The notes beneath the pieces were generated by a model. That model was not told the origin of the DNA. It saw nothing but the letters and a program-made list of their open reading frames with translations, and did no database searches. Shown here piece by piece: positions 1 through 9,360 of a stretch of 64,000 bases of DNA; position 1 is the first letter of the stretch; every line of letters begins with the position of its first letter. Made by a program: the position numbers and the translations under genes. This stretch comes from Nitrospiraceae bacterium (GTDB taxonomy: Bacteria; Nitrospirota; Nitrospiria; Nitrospirales; Nitrospiraceae). Location: positions 39,774-103,773 of the forward strand of contig JABFSG010000007.1 of the NCBI GenBank assembly GCA_013140715.1. The letters run 5' to 3'.

Positions 1-459
1 GCTCAACTGAAGGCGGCACTTGAATTGGGGAAGCGCGCCCTTGCAAGCCCCCTGACAAAGGGGACGAAAATTACCTCCAGTCGGGATCTTTTTTCCCATT
101 ACCATCCGACATTGCGCGACCTGCGTCATGAAATTTTCAAAGTGGTGTTGCTGGATGCCAAACATGCCATCCTGCGTGACGCGACAGTTTCGGAAGGCAG
201 TTTGACGCTGAGTATTGTCCACCCCCGCGAAGTCTTTACACTCGCAGTGCGAGAATCGGCTGCGGCAGTCATCTTCTTACATAACCATCCGAGCGGTGAC
301 CCGACTCCCAGCCAGGAAGATCGTGTGCTGACGGCGCGATTGGTGTCGGCAGGTGAAGTATTGGGCATTCGAGTCCTTGACCATCTCGTCATCGGCGATG
401 GCCGCTATATCAGCTTTGCCGATCAAGGCTGGCTGACAAACTCTGGTGGACCGACGTGA
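1..459 (+). CDS. radC: RadC-family JAB/MPN domain protein (5' end outside window)
   Basis: The reading frame is open from base 1, so only the C-terminal 152 residues are present and the start lies upstream of the window. The metal-binding JAMM signature is complete: a Glu (VRES) followed by HNHPSGDPTPSQED, which supplies the two His, the Ser and the Asp. This HNHPSG form is characteristic of RadC (UPF0758) proteins. The cellular role of the family is unsettled; the old DNA-repair label is weakly supported and it is often linked to mobile or recombination contexts. The missing N-terminal part would be expected to hold a helix-hairpin-helix region. Family assignment is firm, function is not. 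Confidence 0.93.
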   Translation, partial: AQLKAALELGKRALASPLTKGTKITSSRDLFSHYHPTLRDLRHEIFKVVLLDAKHAILRDATVSEGSLTLSIVHPREVFTLAVRESAAAVIFLHNHPSGDPTPSQEDRVLTARLVSAGEVLGIRVLDHLVIGDGRYISFADQGWLTNSGGPT

Positions 460-544
460 GTGAAGGGAGAGTAACAGCGATGTAAACAGGCCATTTCACC
501 TCCGGAAGATGCGATCAGCTTCCGGCCATTTTGAGGAGGGCCCC

Positions 545-2644
545 ATGACCGAACTACAGAGGGAGTCACTCAGAAATGTCGTCATAATCTCCAGCGCCGG
601 CGCTGGGAAAACTTCGTTGGCTGAGGCCCTGCTCTTTGCCACCGGCACTGTTCCTCACCTCGGGTCGATCGCGCAAGGCACGACCGTTTCGGACTTTGAG
701 CCGGAAGAACTACACCGGCGCAGTTCCGTCAGTACCAGTCTTCTCCGTTGCTCCTGGAATCACCGCACCATTAATCTTGTCGATCCCCCCGGGGCTTTGG
801 ACCTGCTCGGAGAGGCGTTTATGACATTGGGCGCGGTCGATGGGGTAGTCCTGGTCTTCAGCGCCTCATCGGGGATACGAAGCGAACTCATGAGGGTTTG
901 GGCGCAAGTTACTGTGCTCGGATTGCCATGCCTCCTCTTCATCAACGAAATGGATAAAGACGGCAGTTCCCTCGATGGGATTGCCGCGACCTGTTACCGC
1001 GACCTTGGAATGATGCCCTTGCCGATGTCATTGCCTTTTGGCAGCGGTGCTCAGCTCGAAGGGGTGCTGGATCTCATTCAAGAGAGTCTCGTTACTTCAC
1101 GCAAGGAGATTCCCACCGTTCAACAATTGCCAATACCTAGGGATATGAAAACATCGGTAGAGGAGGCACGGAAGCGAATTCAGGAGGGGGCAGCCGAGTG
1201 TGACGATCGATTATTGGAACAGTATCTTGCTTCGGGGGAGTTGACGCGGGAAGATGTCATCAGCGGACTTCGCCTTGGGGTCCAGGCCGGCACCGTTGTC
1301 CCACTCTACTGCGGGTCCGCAATCAAGAATATCGGAATTGTTCCACTCCTCAATGGCATCGTCGATTTCTTACCCTCGCCGATGGATCGGACTTTGAGAG
1401 TTCCGCTGAAAGGTCTGCATCCTGGTAGAGGAGAGACTGTGAGCCGCCGTGCCGTCCAAGAGGACCCATTTTCAGGCATCGTCTTCAAGACGTTGATCGA
1501 CCCGTTCGTCGGACGCTTGTCGTATGTGCGGGTCTTGTCGGGGATCCTTCGCGCAGACTCGACCGTCTTCAATAGTTCTCGGAGCAGCAAGGAAAAGACC
1601 GGACACCTCTATACAGTGTTGGGGAAAAAACATGTTGTTGTGCCTTTAGCCGGAGCGGGGGATATCGTCGCTATTGGCAAACTCAAAGAAACGCAAACCG
1701 GCGACACGCTCTGCGACGAACATGATCCTATCTGCTATCCGAAGACGGCACTTCCAAGGCCTGTGTTGTCCTTTGCGATCGAACCGAAGTCTAGTGCCGA
1801 CATTGAGAAAATCAGTCTTGGTCTGCATAAATTGATTGAAGAAGATCCCACCCTCGAATTTTCTCGACATGCTGATACGAAGGAAATGGTGTTGAGCGGG
1901 ATGGGCCAGCTACACATCGATCTCGCGCTCGAAAAGTTACGGCGTAAGTACAGCGCGGAAGTCGTGCTTCATATGCCGAAGATCCCGTACCGAGAAACCA
2001 TTCGTGCCACAGCACAGGCGCAGGGGAAATATAAAAAACAAACCGGTGGACATGGTCAGTTCGGTGATTGCTGGCTGGAGCTTGCGCCCTTGTCGCGAGG
2101 GGAGGGGTTCAAGTTTGAGAATAGAGTGGTCGGCGGAGCCATTCCACGCAACTTCATTCCGGCGGTGGAGAAGGGGGTGCTCGACGCCATGCAGCATGGG
2201 AGTCTGGCCGGGTATCCGATCGTCGATTGCCGGGTTGCGGTCTACGATGGATCATACCACGCAGTAGATTCATCGGAGATGGCCTTCAAGATCGCCGCGT
2301 CTATGGGGTTTAAGAAGGCATTGGAGTCGGCCCACGCCATCCTCTTAGAGCCGATCATGTCGGTAGAAGTCGAGGCGCCAGCGGATCACATCGGAGGGGT
2401 GATCGGGGACTTGAATGCGCGCCGAGGGCGCATTCTCCATGTGGAAGCCAAAGGCCAGACTGAGCAGATCACGGCGCTTGTGCCAATGGCCGAGATGCTT
2501 ACCTATGCCACCGCGCTGAATTCCTTAACGGCAGGACGGGGCAGTTATGCGATGGAAGATTCGCGCTACGACGAGGTGCCGCACGAGCTTGCGGTGCGAA
2601 TCATTGAAACAAACAAGGTATCGATCCACGCGGCGGTACATTGA
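545..2644 (+). CDS. Elongation factor G-like translation GTPase (EF-G paralogue)
   Basis: A 699-residue protein with the five-domain EF-G layout. The P-loop (SSAGAGKTS, residues 16-24) replaces the usual AHIDAGKTT, the G3 motif reads DPPG rather than DTPG, and G4 reads NEMD instead of NKxD. These deviations fit the bacterial EF-G-like paralogue group rather than the housekeeping fusA. The C-terminal part retains the domain IV stretch GGHGQFGDCWLEL and domain V (EPIMSVEVEAP). I chose the ATG at 545 because GAGGAGGG lies just upstream; an in-frame start at 509 would put that site inside the gene. It is alone, not beside rpsL/rpsG/tuf, which also argues against the canonical factor. Its specific role is unknown. 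Confidence 0.9.
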   Translation: MTELQRESLRNVVIISSAGAGKTSLAEALLFATGTVPHLGSIAQGTTVSDFEPEELHRRSSVSTSLLRCSWNHRTINLVDPPGALDLLGEAFMTLGAVDGVVLVFSASSGIRSELMRVWAQVTVLGLPCLLFINEMDKDGSSLDGIAATCYRDLGMMPLPMSLPFGSGAQLEGVLDLIQESLVTSRKEIPTVQQLPIPRDMKTSVEEARKRIQEGAAECDDRLLEQYLASGELTREDVISGLRLGVQAGTVVPLYCGSAIKNIGIVPLLNGIVDFLPSPMDRTLRVPLKGLHPGRGETVSRRAVQEDPFSGIVFKTLIDPFVGRLSYVRVLSGILRADSTVFNSSRSSKEKTGHLYTVLGKKHVVVPLAGAGDIVAIGKLKETQTGDTLCDEHDPICYPKTALPRPVLSFAIEPKSSADIEKISLGLHKLIEEDPTLEFSRHADTKEMVLSGMGQLHIDLALEKLRRKYSAEVVLHMPKIPYRETIRATAQAQGKYKKQTGGHGQFGDCWLELAPLSRGEGFKFENRVVGGAIPRNFIPAVEKGVLDAMQHGSLAGYPIVDCRVAVYDGSYHAVDSSEMAFKIAASMGFKKALESAHAILLEPIMSVEVEAPADHIGGVIGDLNARRGRILHVEAKGQTEQITALVPMAEMLTYATALNSLTAGRGSYAMEDSRYDEVPHELAVRIIETNKVSIHAAVH

Positions 2645-2656
2645 TCGAACGATCGA

Positions 2657-4066
2657 TCAGGGGTCGATTGATTTGAGCACGACGTAAAAGGCGCGGCCTT
2701 CTCTCTGGACACGGAGCAAGATCGTATCGCCTCGTCGGACCCCGGAAAGAGCAGCATTAAATTCGCCAACCGATCCTACTGGAACGCGGTTTACTTCCTT
2801 GATCAGATCGCCTTCATGGAGGCCTTCCGATTGGGCGAGGCCGCCTGATTCCACTTTGGTGATCAGTGCACCACGAGTTTCCTGCAGTTTGAAGGTATCG
2901 GCGAGGCTTGGTGTCAGATCTTGCAGATCAAGGCCGAGATTGATTTCAGTACGCGGTTCAGACGTTTCCATCTGTGCCTGGGGAAGGGACGTGGCCACGG
3001 CTTGGTCGCGACGTTCAATCAGCGCCACGTCAAGGATCAGGCGTTGCCGATCACGAACAATCTCAACCTTCGTCGTTACACCTGGACGCAATCCAGCCAC
3101 GACGCGCGAAAGGCGATTCGGCGTGTCGATCACAGCGCCGTCGATATGGGTGAGAATATCGCCGGGTTTGATGCCGGCTGTCGCAGCCGGATCCTTTTCG
3201 AAGACTTCGTTGACCAGTACCCCTTCGCCTTCGTTGACGCCAAACTTACGCGCCAACTCGATCGTCAACGGTTGAATGCTGACGCCCAGCCAGCCTCTTG
3301 TCACCCTTCCTTGAGTCAACAGTTGCTCCATCACCTGCTTGGCCATGTTGGAGGGAATCGCGAAGCCGATCCCTTGGGCGAAGTTGATGATGGCGGTATT
3401 GATGCCGATGATTTCGCCGCGGAGATTAAAAAGCGGACCACCCGAGTTGCCGGGATTGATCGACGCATCCGTTTGGATGAAATTTTCGTAGCGAGAAAGG
3501 TTGATGTTTTCCCGGCCGGTCCCGCTGACGACGCCGAGCGTAACCGTTCGTTCGAGTCCGAAGGGATTCCCTACGGCAAGGACCCACTGGCCGACCCGTA
3601 CGGCTGACGAATCTCCGAATCTGGCACTGGGGAGAGCATGGTCGGCGCTCACTTTGAGGACGGCTAGGTCCGTATCCGGATCCTTGCCGACAACCTGCGC
3701 AATCAGTTTAGACTTATCGGAAAAGCGCACCTCGATCGTCGTCGCGTCACCGATCACATGGTTGTTGGTGATGATGTATCCATCAGGATCGATGATGACA
3801 CCGGATCCCGATCCTGAAGCGTTGGGAACCCGCTCACGAGCGAATTCCCGACCTTTCGCTCCTCCTGAAAGGGGAATAAGATTGACCACCGAGGGTTTGG
3901 TTGATTCGGCCAGGTTGATGATGACCGTTTGCATCTCTTCCATTAGGCGGATGCCAATTGCACTGTTGGATTCTGGCGTGGCGGCTTCAGCAGCAGTATC
4001 AGCTGTGTGAATATCCAGCCAGGCTAAACATATGAGGCAGGCTAAGAGTTGTCGCATGGGCATCAT
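2657..4066 (-). CDS. degP: Periplasmic serine protease of the Do/DegP/DegQ (HtrA) family
   Basis: A 469-residue protein with an N-terminal export signal (hydrophobic residues about 6-17), a trypsin-like protease domain and two C-terminal PDZ domains (about 255-345 and 375-465). The catalytic triad is visible: His103 in TNNHVIGD, Asp133 in DTDLAVLKV and Ser208 in GNSGGPL. Length and domain order match periplasmic quality-control proteases that degrade or refold damaged envelope proteins. It lies 25 bp downstream of the TrkA-C gene on the same strand, so the two are probably co-transcribed. Its 3' end converges on the EF-G-like gene with only 12 bp between stops. Whether it corresponds to DegP, DegQ or DegS cannot be decided here; two PDZ domains exclude DegS. 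Confidence 0.95.
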   Translation of the reverse strand: MMPMRQLLACLICLAWLDIHTADTAAEAATPESNSAIGIRLMEEMQTVIINLAESTKPSVVNLIPLSGGAKGREFARERVPNASGSGSGVIIDPDGYIITNNHVIGDATTIEVRFSDKSKLIAQVVGKDPDTDLAVLKVSADHALPSARFGDSSAVRVGQWVLAVGNPFGLERTVTLGVVSGTGRENINLSRYENFIQTDASINPGNSGGPLFNLRGEIIGINTAIINFAQGIGFAIPSNMAKQVMEQLLTQGRVTRGWLGVSIQPLTIELARKFGVNEGEGVLVNEVFEKDPAATAGIKPGDILTHIDGAVIDTPNRLSRVVAGLRPGVTTKVEIVRDRQRLILDVALIERRDQAVATSLPQAQMETSEPRTEINLGLDLQDLTPSLADTFKLQETRGALITKVESGGLAQSEGLHEGDLIKEVNRVPVGSVGEFNAALSGVRRGDTILLRVQREGRAFYVVLKSIDP

Positions 4067-4091
4067 CCGACGTCTAGCAGTCTTACTCCTT

Positions 4092-4763
4092 TTAGGGTCT
4101 TCGAGCAGCCGAGGCGATCGCCGATTCGATTGACAGGGGTCTCGTATCCGGCGCTGGGGTAAATTCCGTGATCACCTGTGCGAGGTCTGCTTGCAGACCG
4201 ATAAACACCAGGACGTCGTTAACGCGCACTATCAAGCTAGTCTCCGGCGGCACAAGAATTGGGCCTCGAAGGATGGTGATGAGACGAACCGATCTAGGCA
4301 ATACCAGTGTGGCAAGTGATTTTCCAATAACCGGTGATCCTTTTGAGACAGGAAGCCTTTCGATGGCAGCGGCGCGAAGACTTAAGTCCTGTTGCAGTGT
4401 TAAAAGGTCCTGGTGGATCGTCTCCAGCTTGAGATCACTGATAAGGCTGTCAACGCTGAGCAATGTCTGTTTAAGTTGGTGAACCCGGAGGCTAGCCTGA
4501 CCGAGAGAATGTTCCAGTTGATCGGATGGTAAGGTTGACTCATGGTTAAACGGAGGTCGCCTGGCGCAGAGGATGGCAATCTCACGGCCGAGCTCTCCAT
4601 GGACTTGTTCGATTTGGGTCAAGAGGGTTGATGCCTGGTTGTGCAATCTGAGGATTTGCACCTTACGGTTAGTACGTTCGGCAAGAGCAAGCACGGTTTC
4701 ATAGATGGCGCTTCCAGTGACGGACAGCTCCTGTTGTATGCGTCCGAGTAATTCAAGGGACAT
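4092..4763 (-). CDS. Coiled-coil protein with C-terminal TrkA-C (RCK-C) domain
   Basis: A 223-residue protein without a signal peptide. Residues about 1-140 are predicted helical coiled coil (repeated L/Q/E heptad-like segments). Residues about 143-203 match the RCK-C/TrkA-C fold: SPVIGKSLATLVLPRSV, then an ILVPPETS-like turn and VNDVLVFIGLQADLAQV. TrkA-C domains bind ligands in regulators of K+ or other cation transport; here there is no Rossmann RCK-N domain or membrane part, so it may be a regulatory subunit or a PhoU-like accessory protein. It precedes the DegP-like gene by 25 bp. The domain call is good; the partner and function are unknown. Confidence 0.7.
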   Translation of the reverse strand: MSLELLGRIQQELSVTGSAIYETVLALAERTNRKVQILRLHNQASTLLTQIEQVHGELGREIAILCARRPPFNHESTLPSDQLEHSLGQASLRVHQLKQTLLSVDSLISDLKLETIHQDLLTLQQDLSLRAAAIERLPVSKGSPVIGKSLATLVLPRSVRLITILRGPILVPPETSLIVRVNDVLVFIGLQADLAQVITEFTPAPDTRPLSIESAIASAARRP

Positions 4764-5002
4764 AAATTCAAAACCTAGTTAGGTCCGATAAGAACTATTA
4801 TGTTAACTATTAGCTCGTTCACCCAATCCACTCACAGTCACATACACTCCCCCATTTACTCTTGTTGTTTCAAGAAGTAAATGCCTTTACGAATTTGTAA
4901 TCGCTCACTCTCGGTAGCTGAAATTGGATGGGTCACGTCAACGTCTATCCTAGAATATTTATGCGGAGTATAGTAGCACCTGCTCAAAACAGAGGACCAA
5001 TC

Positions 5003-6649
5003 ATGGCGCATCATCCTCTCGCTGGTCAGCCGACGCCGGTATCGGTACTGGCCAATATCCCACGTCTCATCACAGCGTACTATGCCGATAAGCCCGATAC
5101 GAGTCTGACTGGGCAGCGCGTGACTTTCGGGACGTCTGGCCATCGCGGCACATCCTTCAAGCGAAGCTTTAATGAAGCTCATATTATCGCTGTTACACAG
5201 GCAATCTATGAATATCGGAGTAAGGAAAATATCACCGGCCCCCTCTATCTAGGGATGGACACACATGCCCTGTCCGAACCGGCATTTGTCACCGTCCTCG
5301 AGGTACTGGCAGCCAAGGGCGTGGAAGTAATGGTGGACCGGTATGGCGGTTATACACCGACCCCCGTCATCTCCCATGCGATCCTGACATACAATCGAGG
5401 CAGGAGTGTAGGCCTAGCAGACGGTATTGTCATCACACCTTCGCACAACCCACCGGAGGACGGAGGTATCAAGTACAACCCACCCCATGGTGGACCTGCT
5501 GACACAGTGGTGACGAAATGGATTGAAGATCGCGCAAATGCCCTCCTTGCCGCCGATCTGCAAGGTGTGACGCGCCTGTCGTACGACCAGGCGCGCCGCG
5601 CAAGTACGACTCACCAGCATGATTACATTGGGGCCTATGTCGGGGATCTACAGCACGTCGTCGATCTGAGTCTCATCAAGTCAGCCGGGTTGAAGCTCGG
5701 TATCGATCCGCTCGGCGGGTCCGGTGTCGGTTACTGGCAACCGTTAGCAGAGCGATATGGTTTGAGCATCGAGATAGTGAACTCTTCTGTCGATCCGACA
5801 TTCCGGTTCATGCCGCTCGATTGGGATGGCAAGATTCGTATGGACTGTTCTTCTCCCTCTGCGATGGCAAATCTTATCGCCCTGAAAGATCGGTTCGATG
5901 TCGCTTTTGGGAACGATCCGGATAACGATCGACACGGGATTGTCACCCGCACATCAGGCCTCATGAACCCCAACCATTATCTTGCTGTCGCAATCGCATA
6001 CCTCTTTGCTCACCGCCCTGGGTGGAAACCAGAGGCCGCCATTGGGAAAACGCTCGTCAGCAGCAGCCTGATCGATCGTGTGGCAATGAAGGTCAAACGC
6101 AAGCTGGTCGAAGTACCGGTTGGATTCAAGTGGTTCGTGAATGGGTTGCTCGACGGGTCGCTCGGTTTCGGTGGGGAAGAAAGCGCCGGAGCGTCATTTC
6201 TACGTCGTGATGGCACAGTTTGGACCACGGACAAAGACGGCATCATTATGAATCTTCTGTCAGCCGAGATGATGGCCAAGACCGGTCGTGATCCTGGCGA
6301 ACTGTATCGAGATCTGACGAAAGAACTCGGAGAGCCGGTCTACGAGCGGATCGATGCGGTCGCGACGCCTGGACAGAAGACCATCCTGTCGAGGCTTTCA
6401 CCTGATCAAGTACAGTCCACAGAGCTGGCCTGCGACAAAATCGTAGCCAAGCTGACGACAGCCCCTGGCAATGGCGCCTCAATCGGCGGATTGAAAGTCG
6501 TGACTGAGCAAGGCTGGTTCGCTGCCCGCCCCTCCGGCACCGAGGATGTGTATAAGCTCTATGCCGAGAGCTTCAAAGGGAAGGACCATTTGAAAAAGAT
6601 TCAGGAAGAAGCACAGGCATTGGTAGGCAAAGCCCTGTCCATAATTTAG
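5003..6649 (+). CDS. pgm: Phosphoglucomutase, alpha-D-glucose type
   Basis: A 548-residue enzyme interconverting glucose 1-phosphate and glucose 6-phosphate, feeding glycogen and surface polysaccharide synthesis. The start at 5003 has AGAGGA six bases upstream, and the N-terminus aligns with the E. coli Pgm start (AGQP...). An upstream in-frame ATG at 4928 would add 25 unrelated residues. Visible motifs are FGTSGHRG near residue 42, the phosphoserine loop TPSHNPP with Ser147, the metal loop DPDNDRHG, the sugar-binding GGEESAG and the phosphate-binding [12 protein letters not shown] near the C-terminus. The length matches the family. It stands alone between divergent and convergent neighbours. 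Confidence 0.96.
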   Translation: MAHHPLAGQPTPVSVLANIPRLITAYYADKPDTSLTGQRVTFGTSGHRGTSFKRSFNEAHIIAVTQAIYEYRSKENITGPLYLGMDTHALSEPAFVTVLEVLAAKGVEVMVDRYGGYTPTPVISHAILTYNRGRSVGLADGIVITPSHNPPEDGGIKYNPPHGGPADTVVTKWIEDRANALLAADLQGVTRLSYDQARRASTTHQHDYIGAYVGDLQHVVDLSLIKSAGLKLGIDPLGGSGVGYWQPLAERYGLSIEIVNSSVDPTFRFMPLDWDGKIRMDCSSPSAMANLIALKDRFDVAFGNDPDNDRHGIVTRTSGLMNPNHYLAVAIAYLFAHRPGWKPEAAIGKTLVSSSLIDRVAMKVKRKLVEVPVGFKWFVNGLLDGSLGFGGEESAGASFLRRDGTVWTTDKDGIIMNLLSAEMMAKTGRDPGELYRDLTKELGEPVYERIDAVATPGQKTILSRLSPDQVQSTELACDKIVAKLTTAPGNGASIGGLKVVTEQGWFAARPSGTEDVYKLYAESFKGKDHLKKIQEEAQALVGKALSII

Positions 6650-6691
6650 TAAGAGAAGGCTATCTTTCCAGGATTGGCATGAGAAGTATGA

Positions 6692-6906
6692 ATGTTTGAG
6701 ACGGGCAGCATATCGGTCTTGCTGTGGGGATTGCTGTTCGGGTCAATTGGCTTTGGATTTTTTTGTATGGGAAAAAGCAAAAGGCGGTCGTGCCCCTCAT
6801 CGCAGGAATCGCACTCTGTGTCGTCCCCTATTTTATTGCCAACGTGTACATACTTGTCACGGTCGGGGTGCTCCTCATGGCCATCCCATTTTTTGTGCGA
6901 ATATAA
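6692..6906 (+). pseudogene. Small two-helix membrane protein, split by a frameshift at a T7 run
   Basis: Two overlapping frames together encode one plausible 70-residue membrane protein. Frame one starts at ATG 6692 (MFETGSISVLLWGLLFGSIG) and runs to the homopolymer T7 at 6758-6764. The second frame continues LYGKKQKAVVPLIAG and ends IPFFVRI at 6906. From memory, the joined product resembles a widespread small inner-membrane protein family in which (F/L)xYGKKQ(K/R)AVVPL follows a GSIGFGFF segment. A -1 shift at the T run restores the frame. This could be a real mutation, slippage on the T7 tract, or a one-base sequencing error. A GAGAAG sequence lies upstream of the first ATG. No function is known. 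Confidence 0.6.
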
Positions 6907-6933
6907 AGTAGAATGACCGCGTGCCGGTATCTT

Positions 6934-8556
6934 CTATTTGGGATCGCCGTTTCCCGATGAAACCCGCCGCTCGCCGATTCCTACTCGCAGCGCCTCCACA
7001 TCCAACTCGTGCTCGAGACGATGCAGCACATCGTCGCTGATGGCCCCGTCGTTGCGCAGGCCGATCATCGCAAGGCGCTCTGCGGTCAACGTCTCATGCC
7101 GTAACCGCCGAAACGCCTCCCCGGTTTCAGCCGTACATTCAGCCACTGTTCCATCCTGGGCATAGCGCTCCACGCGTTCGCCATAGTGCACGCGCATCTG
7201 ATCGAGATGTTCGGCAACGGGCCATCCTTCGTTCGCGATCTCGTCCAGGCGTACGAGCGCCGCCGTCGCGGCATGTTCCCGTGCCCGCATTTCCTCATGT
7301 TCCAAACTCCCGTCTTCTCGTAATTTTATGGCGTGGATCACAGGGGCCAGTGATAAGCCCTGTAACACCAACGTAGCGAGAATCACCGAGAAGGTGATCA
7401 GGATGATTTCGGCCCGAAAGGGAAACGGCGCCCCGGAAACCGTAGTCAGTGGCAGCGCCAACGCCGCTGCGAGCGATACGATCCCGCGCATACCGGTCCA
7501 GCCGATAATAAACAGCGTTGACCAAGCCGGCATCGGATCACGCGCACGTAGCGAAGGGCTGATGAGTCTCGGGATCCAGGCGGCCAGCGGCACCCAGATC
7601 AGGCGCACCACGATTGCCGTGACACTCACGAGCGCCCCGCTGAGAATGAGCGGCAGGAACATGGCCGATGGGATGGCCTCACGGAGCGCATCGAGTTGCA
7701 GACCAATCAGAATAAAAATGACTCCGTTGAGTACAAATACAAGGAAATCCCACACGGCTCTTGCCTGAATCCTGGTCATCGGCGCTACCGCTTCGCTGAA
7801 ATGCCTGCGAAGATAGAGGCCGCCAGCCACGCAGGCCAACACGCCCGAAGAGTGCGCCTGTTCAGCCAAGACCCAGGCGATGTACGGTACGAGGAGCGTG
7901 ATGGCAATCTCGCTGAAACTGTCTTCTACGAATCTCAATGCCCACCGGGCCACCACGCTCACCAAGAGTCCAACAGCGACTCCCACTGCCGCCGCCATAA
8001 AAAAGTCCAGCACGGTGTCGCTCAACGTATAGGTGCCACTGACGGCCGCCACAACCGCGGTGCGATAGAGAATAAGCGCCGTCGCATCGTTCACGAGACT
8101 CTCCCCTTCCAGGATGGTGACCACGCGGCGCGGAAGACCGATTCGCTTCGCGACCGCGGTGGCCGACACGGCATCGGGCGGTGAAATAATCGCCCCCAAC
8201 GCAATGGCCCCAGCCCAACCCAATCCCGGCAGACAGATGTGTGCGACCATCGCGACGGCGGCAGTTGTCGCCAAGACGAGCCCGACAGCCAGCAGGGTAA
8301 TTGGACGGATATTTGATCGAAAATCACGCCACGAGGTAAAGTAGGCAGCAGACCAGAGAATAGGAGGAAGAAAGACCAGGAACACAATGTCTGGGTCGAG
8401 GCGCAACGTCGGTACCCCGGGAATGAAGCTTAAGGCTAACCCTCCGATCACCAGCAAAATCGGGTAAGGGACCACGAGTTTTCGTGCGATCGCCGCTAGG
8501 GCAAGCACGGCAATCAAGAGCAAAATAACCGTCTGGAGTTGATGAAGGCTTTCCAT
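6934..8556 (-). CDS. Na+/H+ antiporter, CPA1 (NhaP/YjcE) family
   Basis: A 540-residue inner-membrane protein with about 12 hydrophobic segments across residues 8-415, followed by a hydrophilic tail of about 120 residues rich in Glu, Arg and His. The conserved transport core is present: ISPPDAVSATAVAKRIGLP, then EGESLVNDATAL and a later GWTGMRGIVSLAAALALP. These match the monovalent cation/proton antiporter CPA1 group. The expected role is exchange of Na+ (or K+) against H+ for pH and salt homeostasis. The cytoplasmic tail is typical of regulatory regions in this family. It is separated by 114 bp from the PIG-L gene on the same strand. Confidence 0.93.
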   Translation of the reverse strand: MESLHQLQTVILLLIAVLALAAIARKLVVPYPILLVIGGLALSFIPGVPTLRLDPDIVFLVFLPPILWSAAYFTSWRDFRSNIRPITLLAVGLVLATTAAVAMVAHICLPGLGWAGAIALGAIISPPDAVSATAVAKRIGLPRRVVTILEGESLVNDATALILYRTAVVAAVSGTYTLSDTVLDFFMAAAVGVAVGLLVSVVARWALRFVEDSFSEIAITLLVPYIAWVLAEQAHSSGVLACVAGGLYLRRHFSEAVAPMTRIQARAVWDFLVFVLNGVIFILIGLQLDALREAIPSAMFLPLILSGALVSVTAIVVRLIWVPLAAWIPRLISPSLRARDPMPAWSTLFIIGWTGMRGIVSLAAALALPLTTVSGAPFPFRAEIILITFSVILATLVLQGLSLAPVIHAIKLREDGSLEHEEMRAREHAATAALVRLDEIANEGWPVAEHLDQMRVHYGERVERYAQDGTVAECTAETGEAFRRLRHETLTAERLAMIGLRNDGAISDDVLHRLEHELDVEALRVGIGERRVSSGNGDPK

Positions 8557-8670
8557 ATCGCGTTCATGGTACGCGAATCGTACGTGTAAAAAACAGGGAC
8601 ATCCTGGAGAATGTCAGTCCAGGGCAGCATTCGGACGTAGAAGACGAGAGAGTGGGTGACGAAACGGAGC

Positions 8671-9351
8671 CTATCTGGAAAGAGGAGAGATTGTGATCCG
8701 ACGGAAGACTTCCGCATACATTCCTGCCGGAGCGCTCGCTTTTGGATCGGCGAACACGGCTCGCCACCGGTTCAATCCCAAGACTCCTTCTCCATAGGGT
8801 ATCGTGGCCACTTGGCTATGATGTTCCGCGATGGCGGCCATTTTTTTAGCCACATGGAGGTCAATGTATTCAAGGCGGTTCCAAGTCGCGAAGGGGCCCC
8901 AGATTTCGTACGCCCAGATGCCACCGCTTAGGACGATACCTGCTTCAAGGACGCTTTCCCTTGCTAATTTTGCGGCAAGACGATGGGCCGGATGTCGGTC
9001 ACATTCTTCATCCAGGGTGTAAACTTCAGTTGGCCGCAGGCGAGCGAGTATCTCGACGAGACGATGTGTAACCGCCTTCGTATCGATTTCATCTGTCGCG
9101 TCCGGTTCGTTGCAAAAGATCACGTCTTTCACTCCCAAGACGCCGGCGGCATTGAGGGCTTCCCCTCTTCTCACTTCGGCCATCCGTTGCTCCGTCAAGG
9201 CGAAGGGATTTGATGACCTGCCACCGTTTGTCACCACGATGGACGTAACCACAGCCGTGGAGTCCACCAGTTTGGCGACCGTTCCGCCCATGCCGATTTC
9301 CATATCATCAGGATGCGCGCTGATAATGACGACCTTGCGGCTCGCAGCCAT
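8671..9351 (-). CDS. PIG-L (LmbE-like) deacetylase
   Basis: A 226-residue protein with the zinc-site signature AHPDDMEIG near residue 12 and the partner motif ECDRHPAHRLA near residue 115. These are the hallmarks of the PIG-L/LmbE N-acetylglucosamine deacetylase fold. Family members act on GlcNAc-containing small molecules, including the bacillithiol enzyme BshB and mycothiol-type enzymes, but the substrate cannot be told from the sequence. It lies 9 bp downstream of lipA and looks like the last gene of the mrp-to-lipA operon, which hints at a link with thiol or cofactor metabolism; that link is inference only. Confidence 0.9.
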   Translation of the reverse strand: MAASRKVVIISAHPDDMEIGMGGTVAKLVDSTAVVTSIVVTNGGRSSNPFALTEQRMAEVRRGEALNAAGVLGVKDVIFCNEPDATDEIDTKAVTHRLVEILARLRPTEVYTLDEECDRHPAHRLAAKLARESVLEAGIVLSGGIWAYEIWGPFATWNRLEYIDLHVAKKMAAIAEHHSQVATIPYGEGVLGLNRWRAVFADPKASAPAGMYAEVFRRITISPLSR

Positions 9352-9360
9352 TGTTGACCT

